A DNA stretch of 64,000 bases from Caloramator sp. E03 (lineage in GTDB: Bacteria > Bacillota > Clostridia > Clostridiales > Caloramatoraceae): the NCBI RefSeq assembly GCF_006016075.1, contig NZ_CP040093.1:1777501-1841500 (forward strand), read 5' to 3'. Position numbers and translations under genes: made by a program. Position 1 is the stretch's first letter. Each line of letters opens with the position of its first letter. Positions 36,779 to 46,670 of this stretch are shown here, in pieces. The notes below the pieces were generated by a model. It was not told the DNA's origin. It did no database searches and saw only the letters and a program-made list of their open reading frames with translations.

Positions 36779-38134
36779 ATGGGTAAAATAAAAACAAACT
36801 TTGTATGCCAAGAATGTGGCTATGAGTCTTTGAAATGGATGGGAAAGTGTCCGGGATGTGGGAGCTGGAATACGATGGTTGAGGAATTACAACAAAAGGA
36901 TGTAACAAGTCCAATAGTAACTATCTCAAAACCTTTAACTATAAATGAAATAGAGATTGTTGAAGAGGAAAGATACACAACATACCTTGAAGAACTTGAT
37001 AGGGTTCTTGGAGGCGGAATTGTAAAGGGTTCCCTTATATTAGTTGGAGGAGATCCTGGGATTGGAAAATCAACTTTGCTTTTACAGGTTGCATCTAATA
37101 TATCATCAAAAGGAAAGATTGTGCTTTACGTTTCAGGAGAAGAATCGGCAAGGCAAATAAAGTTAAGGGCAAAAAGGATAGATATTAAAGAAGATAGGCT
37201 TTATATTCTTTCTGAAACAAATCTTGCTTCCATTGAAAAGTATATAATTGAGATTAAGCCTCATGTAGTTATTATAGATTCGATACAGACTATATATAGG
37301 GCTGAACTACAATCGGCTCCAGGCAGTGTAAGCCAAGTCAGGGAAGCAACTTCAGTTCTTATGAGGATAGCAAAGACTTTAAATATATCTATCTTTATAG
37401 TAGGGCATGTTACAAAAGAAGGATCTATTGCAGGGCCAAGGGTGCTTGAGCATATGGTTGATACAGTTTTGTATTTTGAAGGCAATAGATATCATACCTA
37501 TAGAATTTTAAGAGCAGTTAAGAATAGATTTGGTTCTACTAATGAGATAGGAGTTTTTGAAATGAGGGAGAAGGGACTTGTGGAAATAAAAAATCCTTCA
37601 GAGCTCTTGCTATCGGGAAGGCCAAGTAATGTCTCAGGGTCTTGTGTTGTGTGCAGTATGGAAGGAACAAGGCCTGTGCTTGTTGAAATTCAGGCATTAA
37701 CCTGTGCAACGAGTTTTGGAATGCCAAGGCGCATGGCAACAGGAGTTGATTATAATAGGGTAATACTTTTAATGGCAGTTCTTGAAAAAAGAGTTGGGAT
37801 GCAAGTTCAAACCTTTGATGCTTATGTAAATGTAGCAGGAGGGTTAAAACTTGACGAACCGGCTTGTGATCTTGGGATAATTTGTTCAATAGCATCAAGC
37901 TTTAGAAATATTCCAATTGATACGAAAACTATAGTAATAGGAGAGGTAGGATTAACTGGAGAGATAAGAGGGGTAAGCCTGATTGAAAAAAGGATATTAG
38001 AAGCAAAAAAGCTTGGATTTTCAAGGTGTGTAATCCCTAAGGAAAACGTTAGGGGTATTGATATACCTAATGGAATTAGTATAATACCAGCTAGCAATAT
38101 ATATGAAGCTTTAGAGGCTTTATTAGGGGGATAA
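36779..38134 (+). CDS. radA: DNA repair protein RadA (Sms)
   Basis: About 451 residues. An N-terminal zinc ribbon CQECG...CPGCGSW (about 10-30), RecA-type Walker [11 protein letters not shown] (about 94-103), the RadA-specific KNRFG motif (about 257-261) and a C-terminal Lon-like domain ([19 protein letters not shown]). It promotes branch migration during recombination. The frame is open from 36743, but [20 protein letters not shown] matches the family's start, so the ATG at 36779 is chosen; GGATGTGAT precedes it. Two bases separate it from disA. Confidence 0.95.
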   Translation: MGKIKTNFVCQECGYESLKWMGKCPGCGSWNTMVEELQQKDVTSPIVTISKPLTINEIEIVEEERYTTYLEELDRVLGGGIVKGSLILVGGDPGIGKSTLLLQVASNISSKGKIVLYVSGEESARQIKLRAKRIDIKEDRLYILSETNLASIEKYIIEIKPHVVIIDSIQTIYRAELQSAPGSVSQVREATSVLMRIAKTLNISIFIVGHVTKEGSIAGPRVLEHMVDTVLYFEGNRYHTYRILRAVKNRFGSTNEIGVFEMREKGLVEIKNPSELLLSGRPSNVSGSCVVCSMEGTRPVLVEIQALTCATSFGMPRRMATGVDYNRVILLMAVLEKRVGMQVQTFDAYVNVAGGLKLDEPACDLGIICSIASSFRNIPIDTKTIVIGEVGLTGEIRGVSLIEKRILEAKKLGFSRCVIPKENVRGIDIPNGISIIPASNIYEALEALLGG

Positions 38135-38136
38135 AG

Positions 38137-39198
38137 ATGTTGGATAGTCGTGAAATTGAACTTATTAATGTACTAAAAATTGTTGCACCAGGTACTCCGC
38201 TTAGAGAAGGTCTTGAAAATGTTTTAAAAGCAAAGACTGGTGCACTTATAATGGTTGGTGACCAAAAAGAAGTTATGGGTATTATCGATGGAGGATTTTT
38301 TATTAACAGTGAATATAGCCCTTCTTATTTATATGAACTTGCAAAGATGGATGGGGCTATAGTTTTAAGCAGTGACCTTAAAAAAATACTCTATGCTAAT
38401 ACTCAGTTAATACCAGATTCTTCAATTGAAACCTTTGAAACAGGAACAAGGCATAGGACAGCTGATAGAGTAGCAAAACAGACTGGGAATCTTGTTATTG
38501 CAATATCACAAAGAAGGAATATTATAACGATTTACAAGGGTAATCTCAAATATATTTTAAAAGATACAAACATAATACTTACCAAAGCAAATCAAGCAAT
38601 TCAAACCCTTGAAAGATATAAAACTGTCCTTGATGAAGCCATGACCAATCTTTCTGTTCTTGAATTTGATGATTTAGTTACAGTTTATGATGTTGTGCTG
38701 ACAGTTCAAAGAAATGAAATGGTTATGAGAATAGTGAATGAAATACAAAAGTATATATATGAATTAGGAAATGAAGGAAGGCTTATCTCTATGCAGCTTG
38801 ACGACCTTGTTGATGAGGTTGAAAATGATGGAATTATGCTTATTAAAGATTATAGCTATCAGAAAGATTATAATGATATTTTAAAGGGAATAAGAAATCT
38901 TTCCTCTGATGAGCTTTTGGAATTATCATCTGTTTGTAAGATTTTTGGATATAATGCTGATCTTATGCTTGATACTATGATTTCACCAAAGGGTTACAGG
39001 TTAATTAGTAAAATTCCTAAGGTTCCTTCAGTAGTTATAGAAAACCTTGTAAAAACCTTTGGACAGCTAAAAAATGTTATGAAGGCTTCAATTGAAGAAC
39101 TTGATAATGTAGAAGGTATTGGAGAAGCAAGAGCACGAGCAATAAAGGAAGGCTTAAGAAAGCTTCAAGAAAAGGTTTTGTTAAATAGGCATATATAA
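38137..39198 (+). CDS. disA: DNA integrity scanning protein DisA (diadenylate cyclase)
   Basis: The 353-residue protein contains the DAC domain with [10 protein letters not shown] (about 71-80) and GTRHRTADR (about 107-115), whose DGA and RHR motifs make c-di-AMP from two ATP. A helical linker follows, then a C-terminal helix-hairpin-helix DNA-binding domain ([19 protein letters not shown]). It scans for branched DNA and lowers c-di-AMP synthesis on lesions. It is coupled to radA as in most Firmicutes and ends at a terminator. Confidence 0.97.
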   Translation: MLDSREIELINVLKIVAPGTPLREGLENVLKAKTGALIMVGDQKEVMGIIDGGFFINSEYSPSYLYELAKMDGAIVLSSDLKKILYANTQLIPDSSIETFETGTRHRTADRVAKQTGNLVIAISQRRNIITIYKGNLKYILKDTNIILTKANQAIQTLERYKTVLDEAMTNLSVLEFDDLVTVYDVVLTVQRNEMVMRIVNEIQKYIYELGNEGRLISMQLDDLVDEVENDGIMLIKDYSYQKDYNDILKGIRNLSSDELLELSSVCKIFGYNADLMLDTMISPKGYRLISKIPKVPSVVIENLVKTFGQLKNVMKASIEELDNVEGIGEARARAIKEGLRKLQEKVLLNRHI

Positions 39199-39220
39199 AG
39201 GGCAGATGTCTGCCCTTTAT
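39195..39220. terminator. Bidirectional terminator between disA and the minus-strand gene
   Basis: ATAAAGGGCAGA and TCTGCCCTTTAT pair perfectly around TG. It overlaps the disA stop codon and abuts the stop codon of the converging gene at 39221. Confidence 0.85.
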
Positions 39221-39616
39221 TTATAACATAGAAAATTTACCCAAGGTTTGAACTTTATCGTTTTCTTTTATTATTATATCAAATAGATTTATTCCAAGTG
39301 CGTTGCATAAAGCTGAAAGATAATAAAGATTATTACCTATTTCTTCTTCAAGTACCTCTCTGCAATTGTTGCATAATGTACCTTCTATTTGATAACTTAA
39401 GTGGTTTGCAATATCTTCAAGGGAAGCATCATCAGGTATCCTTTGTTTATGAGCAGATACACTGATACAACCACAATTAGTTACTGATTTTGCAACGGCA
39501 CGGTTTATTCTTGAATTGGACTCTGAAAGTTTAGTCATTATATCTATTATACTTTTGTGTCTAATTAAAGATTCTGATACTGAATTCTGAAAATCATCTA
39601 CCAAAACATCTTTCAT
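39221..39616 (-). CDS. Conserved clostridial-type protein of unknown function, MazG-like C terminus
   Basis: About 131 residues from the ATG at 39616, which has AGGAGGAAGCAC before it; the frame is open further upstream without a site. It has five cysteines, including the pairs NCGC (about 47-50) and CNNC (about 82-85), suggesting a metal site. The C-terminal EEEIGNNLYYLSALCNALGI (about 90-109) resembles the EExxD...Y...LGI helix of MazG nucleotide pyrophosphohydrolases, although an Asp of the metal motif is replaced by Asn. It converges on disA and is divergent from the CarD-like gene. No function is assigned. Confidence 0.65.
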   Translation of the reverse strand: MKDVLVDDFQNSVSESLIRHKSIIDIMTKLSESNSRINRAVAKSVTNCGCISVSAHKQRIPDDASLEDIANHLSYQIEGTLCNNCREVLEEEIGNNLYYLSALCNALGINLFDIIIKENDKVQTLGKFSML

Positions 39617-39899
39617 GTGCTTCCTCCTCTTATTACAAATAATATTTATCCACACTACAAAGTTAAAGCACGGTTGAATTATAAATAGGCAACTAAAATG
39701 TTTTCTTAATCATATTATAGATATTAATTTTATATAATGTCAAATATATTAATTTTAAAATTAGGTTATGTAAACAAATTAAAAGTAATTTTAATATAAT
39801 ATAAGTAAAAGGGTCACTCATTCAAGAATATAAACGTACTTATTAAAAATATCTGCAAATTGTAAAATTCAATATATACTTAATTTGGGGGTGACCTTT

Positions 39900-40394
39900 A
39901 TGTTTTCAATAGGTGAATGGATTTTCTATCCTGTCTTTGGGGCAGGTTTAATTATAAATATAGAAGAGAAAAAAATATGTGGGGATGAAAAAAAATATTA
40001 TATTATAAAATTTATAAATGGTATTAATATGATGATACCTGTTTTCTCTAATGAGGCTTATAGATTGAGAAAAGCAATATCAAAGGATGAATGTGTAGGA
40101 ATATATAATATTTTAAAATCAGAACCTGAAGGATTACCATCAAGATGGGTAGATAGATATAAAAGCTATAAAAATTGCATATATGATGGAGATATTAAAA
40201 AGCTTGCAAAGATGTTAAGGGATATTGGAAACTTATCACAGAGTAAAAAACTATCAAAAAGTGAGATTAAAATTTTTTTTAGTATACTTGAACTTGTTTC
40301 TGGAGAAATTTGTGCAGTTTTAAATAAGGATATTGAGATGATAAAAAAGGAAATTATTAGAATTATAAAATTTGATGATAAAGTTAATTCATAA
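39900..40394 (+). CDS. CarD/CdnL-family transcription regulator
   Basis: About 164 residues. The N-terminal RNA-polymerase-interacting domain is readable as MFSIGEWIFYPVFGAGLIINIEE (1-23) followed by KYYIIKFINGINMMIPV, the usual CarD beta-fold. The C-terminal helical part carries the conserved SRWVDRYKSYKN block. CarD-like proteins bind the RNA polymerase beta subunit and stabilise open promoter complexes. The ATG at 39900 follows GGGGGTGA; an upstream GTG in frame is part of that site. It leads the cluster of yacL-, ispD- and ispF-like genes, as in many Clostridia. Confidence 0.88.
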   Translation: MFSIGEWIFYPVFGAGLIINIEEKKICGDEKKYYIIKFINGINMMIPVFSNEAYRLRKAISKDECVGIYNILKSEPEGLPSRWVDRYKSYKNCIYDGDIKKLAKMLRDIGNLSQSKKLSKSEIKIFFSILELVSGEICAVLNKDIEMIKKEIIRIIKFDDKVNS

Positions 40395-40535
40395 AAAAAT
40401 AACAGAATGTTATAATATAAATTATTGCTTTTTAAAAGGGGTTAAGGTATATTTAAATTAGTCAAAATGGAAATATCTGATATCTAAAGTTTATATTTTA
40501 TTTTTTTTGTTAATAATAAAAATGGAGGTGTATAA

Positions 40536-41675
40536 ATGTTAGATAAAATTTTTAGATGGCTTTTGACAGTAATAGGGCTTGTCTTGGGATATGCTTTGGC
40601 AGGTATATTTGTAAGGCTTGATTTTTTTCACCAATTTATTAATTTTAACCAAAGTTCTATATCATTAATAATATTTTATATTGTATGTATATTGTTGTTT
40701 GGACTTATGCTATATGTTATAGCTCCTTTTATAATTAAAATTTTATGGAATATTACAGGATTTCTTGAGGGAGCACTTCAAAAGATTCCTACAAATGATA
40801 TAATCCTATCTGTTGGTGGGCTTATAATTGGTCTTATAGTTGCAAATCTTTTTATAGGTGCTGTTACAAAGTTTATTTCAGTTGCAAGTTCAACCATTTT
40901 GGCTGTAATTGGAAGCATAATATCACTTCTTGTAAATATAATATTTGCAACTCTTGGAGTAAATATAGCTCTTAAAAAGAAGGAGGATCTGTATAATATT
41001 TTTACTTTTATGAAGAAGTTTGGAAAAGATAAGAAGAACAAGGGTGAAGCAAAGACCTTTAACAGCCAGCCCAAAATTTTAGATACAAGTGTAATAATTG
41101 ATGGTAGGATATTAGATATTTTGAAAACTGGTTTTATAGAAGGACCTATTGTAATTCCTTCATTTGTACTTGAGGAGCTTAGGCATATTGCAGATTCTTC
41201 TGATTCTTTGAAAAGAACAAGAGGCAGAAGAGGGCTTGATATTTTAAATCTTATTCAAAAAGAACTTGGAATTAGTGTTGAGATTTGTGAGAGAAATTTT
41301 GAAAACATACAAGAGGTTGACAGCAAATTATTAAAGCTTGCTCAGGCTTTAGGAGGCAAAGTAATAACAAATGATTTTAATTTGAATAAAGTTGCAGAAT
41401 TCCAGGGAGTATCTGTGCTTAACATTAATGAGCTTGCAAATGCAGTAAAACCTATTGTAATACCAGGAGAAGACATGCATATACAGATTATAAAGGATGG
41501 AAAAGAAACAGGACAGGGAGTTGCATATCTTGATGACGGTACTATGATAGTTGTTGAGGGTGGTAAAAAATATGTTGGAGATATCGTTGATGTTACTGTC
41601 ACAAGTGTTCTTCAAACTGCAGCAGGAAGGATGATTTTTGCAAAGATTAAGAATGCACAAGATAAAGCAGTATAA
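40536..41675 (+). CDS. Membrane PIN-TRAM domain protein (YacL-like)
   Basis: 379 residues. Four hydrophobic segments lie in the first 150 (for example WLLTVIGLVLGYALAGIFV, 8-26). A PIN nuclease domain starts at KILDTSVIIDGRILDI (about 181-196) with later acidic residues in ITNDFNLNKVAEFQ. A C-terminal TRAM domain follows (EDMHIQIIKDGKETGQGVAYLDDGTMIVVEGG), likely binding RNA. It is the Firmicutes YacL family, thought to be a membrane-bound RNase or RNA-binding protein. AATGGAGGTG precedes the start. Confidence 0.92.
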   Translation: MLDKIFRWLLTVIGLVLGYALAGIFVRLDFFHQFINFNQSSISLIIFYIVCILLFGLMLYVIAPFIIKILWNITGFLEGALQKIPTNDIILSVGGLIIGLIVANLFIGAVTKFISVASSTILAVIGSIISLLVNIIFATLGVNIALKKKEDLYNIFTFMKKFGKDKKNKGEAKTFNSQPKILDTSVIIDGRILDILKTGFIEGPIVIPSFVLEELRHIADSSDSLKRTRGRRGLDILNLIQKELGISVEICERNFENIQEVDSKLLKLAQALGGKVITNDFNLNKVAEFQGVSVLNINELANAVKPIVIPGEDMHIQIIKDGKETGQGVAYLDDGTMIVVEGGKKYVGDIVDVTVTSVLQTAAGRMIFAKIKNAQDKAV

Positions 41676-41738
41676 TACTTGGTAAGGGATTGTAAATATT
41701 ATACAATCCCTTAAAACACTATCTAAAAGGAGAATAGT

Positions 41739-42428
41739 ATGGTTTCAGCAGTTATTGTAGCAGGTGGAAAAGGAGAAAGAATGGTATATGATATTCCAAA
41801 ACAATATATAGATATTGGAGGTAGGCAAATTCTTTCAATTACTTTAGAGGCTTTTGAAAATTGTGATTTTGTTGATGAGATTGTACTTGTTGTTCCAGAA
41901 AATGATATAGATTTTTGCTTAAAAAATATAGTAGAACGCTATTCTTTTAGAAAAGTTAAAAAAATAGTTAAAGGGGGCAGCAGTAGGCAAAAGTCAGTAT
42001 ATAATGGGCTTTTGGAGTGCAATCCTTTGACTGATATAGTAATTATACATGATGGGGTTAGACCTTTTATTAGTAGTGAGCTTATTAAAAAAAGTGTTGA
42101 AGGTGCTAAAGCTTATGGTGCTTGTGCTGTAGGAGTTTATGTAAAGGATACAATTAAAATTGTTGATGAAGAAAAGTTTATCCTTTCAACTCCTAATAGG
42201 GACAACCTTATTGCAATTCAAACTCCTCAAACTTTTAAATATGATTTGATATTAAAAGCCCATGAAATTGCAAAAAAGGAGAATATAGTATCAACTGATG
42301 ATACGGCTCTTGTTGAAAGGATGGGATATAAAGTAAAAATAGCTGAAGGTAGCTATTATAACCTTAAAATAACAACTATAGAGGATATAGTTATTGCAAG
42401 GGTAATTTATGAATCCTTAAAAGCTTAG
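41739..42428 (+). CDS. ispD: 2-C-methyl-D-erythritol 4-phosphate cytidylyltransferase
   Basis: The 229-residue enzyme of the MEP isoprenoid pathway joins CTP and methylerythritol phosphate. The nucleotide-binding start [12 protein letters not shown] (about 4-15) with [19 protein letters not shown] (about 102-111) and the [12 protein letters not shown] block near the C terminus are typical. It is ten bases ahead of ispF, the next-but-one pathway step, and the pair forms an operon. Confidence 0.95.
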   Translation: MVSAVIVAGGKGERMVYDIPKQYIDIGGRQILSITLEAFENCDFVDEIVLVVPENDIDFCLKNIVERYSFRKVKKIVKGGSSRQKSVYNGLLECNPLTDIVIIHDGVRPFISSELIKKSVEGAKAYGACAVGVYVKDTIKIVDEEKFILSTPNRDNLIAIQTPQTFKYDLILKAHEIAKKENIVSTDDTALVERMGYKVKIAEGSYYNLKITTIEDIVIARVIYESLKA

Positions 42429-42438
42429 GAGGAATAGT

Positions 42439-42912
42439 ATGAGGATTGGTCATGGCTACGATGTACACAGATTAGTTAAAGGTAGAGAACTTATATTAGG
42501 AGGAGTTAAAATAGAATATGAAAAAGGGCTTTTAGGGCATTCTGATGCTGATGTGTTGCTCCATGCTATAATGGATGCACTTTTAGGGGCAGCGGCCTTT
42601 GGTGATATAGGAAGACACTTCCCTGATAATGATGAAAGATATAAAGGAGTAAATAGTTTAAAACTTCTTGAATATGCAGGTAATTTGATTAGAGAAAAAG
42701 GGTATGAAATATCTAATATAGATTCTACAATTATTGCACAAAGGCCTAAGATTATGCCTTATATTGAAAATATGAGAGAGAATATTTCTAGAACATTAAA
42801 CTTAGAAAAGGATTGCATAAATGTTAAAGCTACCACAGAGGAAGGGCTTGGATTTACTGGAAATGGTGATGGAATAGCTGCTCATGCTGTATGTATTATT
42901 AAAAAGAAATGA
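42439..42912 (+). CDS. ispF: 2-C-methyl-D-erythritol 2,4-cyclodiphosphate synthase
   Basis: 157 residues, the normal length. Zinc ligands are seen in GYDVHRL (Asp8, His10) and [20 protein letters not shown] (first His about 34, with the metal-binding His42). The C-terminal [22 protein letters not shown] matches the family. It cyclises the product made from the IspD/IspE steps. AGGAGG precedes the ATG. Confidence 0.97.
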   Translation: MRIGHGYDVHRLVKGRELILGGVKIEYEKGLLGHSDADVLLHAIMDALLGAAAFGDIGRHFPDNDERYKGVNSLKLLEYAGNLIREKGYEISNIDSTIIAQRPKIMPYIENMRENISRTLNLEKDCINVKATTEEGLGFTGNGDGIAAHAVCIIKKK

Positions 42913-43124
42913 ATGCATGATTAGAAAGTAAAAGGTTTAGTAATAATTTAAAAATATTAAGGTTGTAGATACATTAACTTAACTATAAGTTAATGTAAAT
43001 TTGCAGGACTTTGGTATAAAATGGTTTATGCAAAATTATAACCTTAAGAATCAATATTTAAGACAACTATTGGTACGTCTATAACATAGACTGCTTTTAT
43101 ACATTGAGGAAGCAGTTTATAATG

Positions 43125-43153
43125 TTGACATATATAAACATAAAATATATAAT
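43125..43153 (+). promoter_or_regulatory. Consensus SigA promoter upstream of proS
   Basis: TTGACA (43125-43130), a 17-base spacer and TATAAT (43148-43153), a perfect match. Transcription would start near 43160, immediately before a stable hairpin. Confidence 0.8.
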
Positions 43154-43172
43154 TTCTATAAGAAAAGCCTTA

Positions 43173-43198
43173 GCCTTCGCCATTAGGTGAAGGCTTTT
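43173..43198 (+). terminator. Terminator-like hairpin in the proS leader
   Basis: GCCTTCGCC (43173-43181) pairs with GGTGAAGGC (43186-43194) through one wobble, around ATTA, followed by TTTT. The flanking AAAAGCC/GGCTTTT extends an alternative stem. It sits between the consensus promoter and the proS ribosome binding site, so it may act as an attenuator or as an mRNA 5' stabiliser. Confidence 0.55.
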
Positions 43199-43219
43199 AG
43201 CTTAAGTAGGAGGGATTAT

Positions 43220-44893
43220 ATGAAATATAGTGAGTTTTTCATATCTACATTAAAGGAAGCACCTGGAGAGGAAGAAAATGAAAGTTTAAAGCTCATGTTA
43301 AGGTCTGGGCTATTAAGAAAAGTTGCGGCTGGAGTATACTGCTATCTTCCAGTAGGATATAAGGTATTAAATAAAATAGAAAATATTCTAAGGCAGGAGA
43401 TTAAAAGTTTAAAAGCTAATGAGATTTTGTGCCCTAATCTTGTTCCTTTAGAACTTTCTCTAAAAGAGGATGATAAAGAGGAAAATTTTTGCTTTAAAGA
43501 CAGAAGTGGAAGAGGATTTGCTCTTGGAACAAGCTATGAAAGGATGATATTTGATATATTAAAAGGGGAGATAAAATCCTATAAAACTTTGCCTGTTATG
43601 TTTTATTGTATAGAAAACGAGTTTAGGGATGAAAGAAGACCCAAAGCTGGACTTTTAAGATCAAGAGAATTTAGAACATTGAATCTATTTAGTTTTAATA
43701 AGTCCAAAGAAGAAGTATTACTATCAATAGATAAGATACATAAAGCTCTTGAAAAATTTTTTAAGAAGCTTGATATTAGTGTAGTAAAGGCACGAAATGA
43801 TTTTAGCATAAAAGGAGATGTTTCCTACTGTGATTTTATAATTGACTTTGAAAATGGAGAATATAATTATATAACTTGTAAGGAATGTGGATACATATCA
43901 GGTAAAGATTATACGCCTACAAAGATTGACTATATGAAGGAAGATAAGGAATTAAATGTCATAGAAAAAATTTCAACCCCAAATATTAGAACCATAGAGG
44001 AGCTTGTATCATTTCTACAAACTTCACCATCAAAGTTTGCAAAAACTTTGATATATAAAGTTGAAGGAAAAAGTGTTGCTGTTATGGTAAGAGGGGATAG
44101 GGAAGTTAATGAAAATAAAGTTAAGGAATATCTTAAGGCTTCTTGTATTGAACTTGCTGATGATAAGACAATACTTGAGGTTACAGGTGCACAGGTTGGG
44201 TTTGCAGGTCCTGTTGGTTTAAAAACCGATTTGCTTCTTGTTGATAATGAAATACCTAACATGAGAAATATAATAGTTGGGGCTAATGATACAGGGTATC
44301 ATCTTGTTAATGTAAATTATGGAAGGGATTTTGATGGAGAGGTTGGAGATTTTAGGAATATTACAGATAAGGATACTTGCCCTGTGTGTGGTTCCCAGAT
44401 AGAAATTAAAAGAGGAATTAAAATTGCAAGTATATATAAAAGCAACGATGAAATAAAAATAAAATATAGGGATGAAAAAGGAGAAGAAACTAATGTTTTA
44501 GCTGTGCTTTTAAGTGTAGGAATAAGCAGAATGATATGGGCAGTTTCGGAAAATAAATACGATGATAAAGGTATTATATGGCCTTTTGAAATTGCTCCCT
44601 TTGAAGTTGTGATTGTACCAGTTTCAGTTAAAGATGAACTTCAAGTTAAAGTTGCGCATGAAATATACAACAAGTTAAAGGAAAAAGGCATGGATGTTTT
44701 ATTAGACGATAGGGATGAGAGAGCAGGAGTTAAATTTAATGATGCCGACCTTTTGGGAATACCAGTAAGAATAACAATAGGCAAGAAGATAAATGACGGA
44801 TTTGTTGAACTAAAATTTAGAAATGAGAATGCATCAAAGGATGTAAAAATTGAAGACTTTTATGGCGAAATTGAAGCCTTTTTGTTGAAATAG
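43220..44893 (+). CDS. proS: Prolyl-tRNA synthetase
   Basis: The 557-residue class II synthetase is of the bacterial type with an editing-domain insertion (about 225-390). Motif 1 is near GLLRKVAAGVYCYLPVGYKV, motif 2 at FRDERRPKAGLLRSREF (about 140-156), motif 3 near the AVLLSVGISRMIWAV block (about 427-441), and the anticodon-binding domain at the C terminus (DVLLDDRDERAGVKFNDADL). It charges tRNA-Pro. The frame is open from 43187, but TAGGAGGG lies just before the ATG at 43220. It is shorter and more divergent than many ProS but keeps all core motifs. Confidence 0.93.
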   Translation: MKYSEFFISTLKEAPGEEENESLKLMLRSGLLRKVAAGVYCYLPVGYKVLNKIENILRQEIKSLKANEILCPNLVPLELSLKEDDKEENFCFKDRSGRGFALGTSYERMIFDILKGEIKSYKTLPVMFYCIENEFRDERRPKAGLLRSREFRTLNLFSFNKSKEEVLLSIDKIHKALEKFFKKLDISVVKARNDFSIKGDVSYCDFIIDFENGEYNYITCKECGYISGKDYTPTKIDYMKEDKELNVIEKISTPNIRTIEELVSFLQTSPSKFAKTLIYKVEGKSVAVMVRGDREVNENKVKEYLKASCIELADDKTILEVTGAQVGFAGPVGLKTDLLLVDNEIPNMRNIIVGANDTGYHLVNVNYGRDFDGEVGDFRNITDKDTCPVCGSQIEIKRGIKIASIYKSNDEIKIKYRDEKGEETNVLAVLLSVGISRMIWAVSENKYDDKGIIWPFEIAPFEVVIVPVSVKDELQVKVAHEIYNKLKEKGMDVLLDDRDERAGVKFNDADLLGIPVRITIGKKINDGFVELKFRNENASKDVKIEDFYGEIEAFLLK

Positions 44894-44943
44894 AATTTTT
44901 TTCATTATACAATTTAAAAGGAATAATATTTAGGAGGTGCAAG

Positions 44944-46398
44944 ATGGAGAGAGTAAGATTTGCTCCAAGTCCAACAGGGCATTTACATATAGGTGGAGCT
45001 AGAACGGCTCTTTTTAACTACCTTTATGCAAAACACTCAGGAGGAAAATTTATACTCAGAATTGAGGATACTGATTTAAATCGTTCAACTGCAGAATCAG
45101 AAAAGGCTATTATAGAAGGCTTGAAATGGTTTGGAATAAATTGGGATGAAGGAATTGAAGTTGGAGGTCCTCATGGTCCCTATCGCTCAACAGAAAGAAA
45201 TTTTATCTATGAACCATTTGTAAAAAAACTTATTGAAGAAGGAAAGGCTTATTATTGTTATTGTAGTGAGGAAGAAATTGAAGCTGAAAGGCAAGAGGCT
45301 CTCAAAAAAGGTGAAACGCCAAAGTACTCAGGAAGATGCAGAAATTTAACTGATGAAGAGAGAAAAAAGCTTGAAGCTAAAGGTATAAAACCTGTAGTAA
45401 GGTTTAGGGTTCCAGATAATGAACCTATTATCATAGATGATATAGTAAGAGGCAGAGTAGAGTTTAATACTAATGATATAGGGGATTTTATAATAGTTAA
45501 ATCTGATGGAATTCCTGTATATAATTTTGCTGTTGTTATAGACGACCACCTTATGGAAATTACTACTGTAATAAGGGGAGAAGAACATCTTTCTAATACA
45601 CCAAGGCAGATACTTATATATAAGGCTTTAGGTTTTGATATGCCAAAGTTTGCACATGTATCCTTGATACTTGGTAAGGATAGGACAAAAATGAGTAAAA
45701 GGCATGGTTCTACATGGGTTGAACAGTATAGGGATGCAGGTTATCTTCCAGAAGCACTTATAAATTTTCTTGTGCTTTTAGGTTGGTCTCCTGAAGGCGA
45801 TGAAGAGATTTTTAGCTTGGAGGAGCTTTGTGAAAAGTTCTCCTTGGATAGGGTTGTTAAGAATCCTGCGGTATTTGATATAGATAAGCTAAATCATATT
45901 AATGGTATATATATAAGAAAAAGTCCTATTGATAGGATAGTAGATCTTTCTATTCCATATCTTGTGAATGCGGGATATATAACTGATGAATTTGCTAAAA
46001 GAAATAGAGATTGGATTACACTACTTGTACTAACATTTAGAGAAAGAATTTCATATTTGTCCGAAATAGTAGAGCATGCTTCAATTTTATTTAATGATGA
46101 AGTAAAATTTGAAGATGAAGAAGCAGCGACAGTTTTAAAGCAGGACCATGTTGGAAGACTTTTAGATGAACTTTATGATATAGTAAAGACATCAGATAAG
46201 TTTGATAATGAATTTATACAAAATATTTTTAAGGAACTAAAAAACCGTACAGGTGCAAAGGGTAAATCTCTTTTTATGCCTGTTAGAGTTGCTCTTACAG
46301 GTCAGATTCATGGTGCTGAGCTTGTTAATATAATAGAACTCCTTGGGAAAGATAAAGTATTAAAAAGGATTGAATATACAAAGAAAAATTTGTTATAA
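44944..46398 (+). CDS. gltX: Glutamyl-tRNA synthetase
   Basis: The 484-residue class I synthetase has the HIGH-type motif PSPTGHLHIGGARTALFN (about 8-25), KMSKRHG (about 250-256) and a helical anticodon-binding C-terminal domain. It charges tRNA-Glu; in Clostridia it may also misacylate tRNA-Gln for later amidation. TAGGAGGTG precedes the ATG. It is followed by a T-box-controlled cysS. Confidence 0.97.
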   Translation: MERVRFAPSPTGHLHIGGARTALFNYLYAKHSGGKFILRIEDTDLNRSTAESEKAIIEGLKWFGINWDEGIEVGGPHGPYRSTERNFIYEPFVKKLIEEGKAYYCYCSEEEIEAERQEALKKGETPKYSGRCRNLTDEERKKLEAKGIKPVVRFRVPDNEPIIIDDIVRGRVEFNTNDIGDFIIVKSDGIPVYNFAVVIDDHLMEITTVIRGEEHLSNTPRQILIYKALGFDMPKFAHVSLILGKDRTKMSKRHGSTWVEQYRDAGYLPEALINFLVLLGWSPEGDEEIFSLEELCEKFSLDRVVKNPAVFDIDKLNHINGIYIRKSPIDRIVDLSIPYLVNAGYITDEFAKRNRDWITLLVLTFRERISYLSEIVEHASILFNDEVKFEDEEAATVLKQDHVGRLLDELYDIVKTSDKFDNEFIQNIFKELKNRTGAKGKSLFMPVRVALTGQIHGAELVNIIELLGKDKVLKRIEYTKKNLL

Positions 46399-46404
46399 TA
46401 ATTT

Positions 46405-46630
46405 AAAAAAGATGCAATGAAGGAAAGAAGTAGAGGGGATTTTATTTTAGAGAGAAGCTGCCATGGGCTGAAAGCAGCTTTAATAAATACCCTTGAAGAT
46501 GCGTTCTGGAGCATTTCCATGGGTTACTGTGGAAACGGATTACCGTTATATCTTAAAGAGAGGTCTTAGCCTAATTAGGGTGGAACCGCGGAATAACCTT
46601 TCGTCCCTTACGGATGAAGGGTTTTTGTTT
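46405..46630 (+). promoter_or_regulatory. T-box leader controlling cysS
   Basis: The T-box sequence AGGGTGGAACCGCGG is at 46577-46591. Upstream, the stem I features AAGTAGAGGGG, AGAGAG and GCTGAAAGC are readable, with GATGCG (TGC at 46500-46502) as the probable cysteine specifier codon. Downstream the terminator ACCTTTCGTCC/GGATGAAGGGT (46597-46623) ends in TTTTTGTTTT. Uncharged tRNA-Cys would stabilise the antiterminator and switch on cysS. Confidence 0.93.
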
Positions 46631-46670
46631 TATGAATATTGTATAGATAAAATAAGAAAGGAGAATTATA

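Larger units (their letters stand above)
42913..43219 (+). other. 307-base gap between ispF and proS: inverted repeats, promoter and hairpin, no gene
   Basis: The gap holds a perfect 11-base inverted repeat, ACATTAACTTA (42971-42981) with TAAGTTAATGT (42986-42996), and a smaller hairpin ACTGCTT/AAGCAGT near 43089-43115. A consensus promoter follows at 43125-43153 and a terminator-like hairpin at 43173-43198. No credible reading frame is present. Confidence 0.6.
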
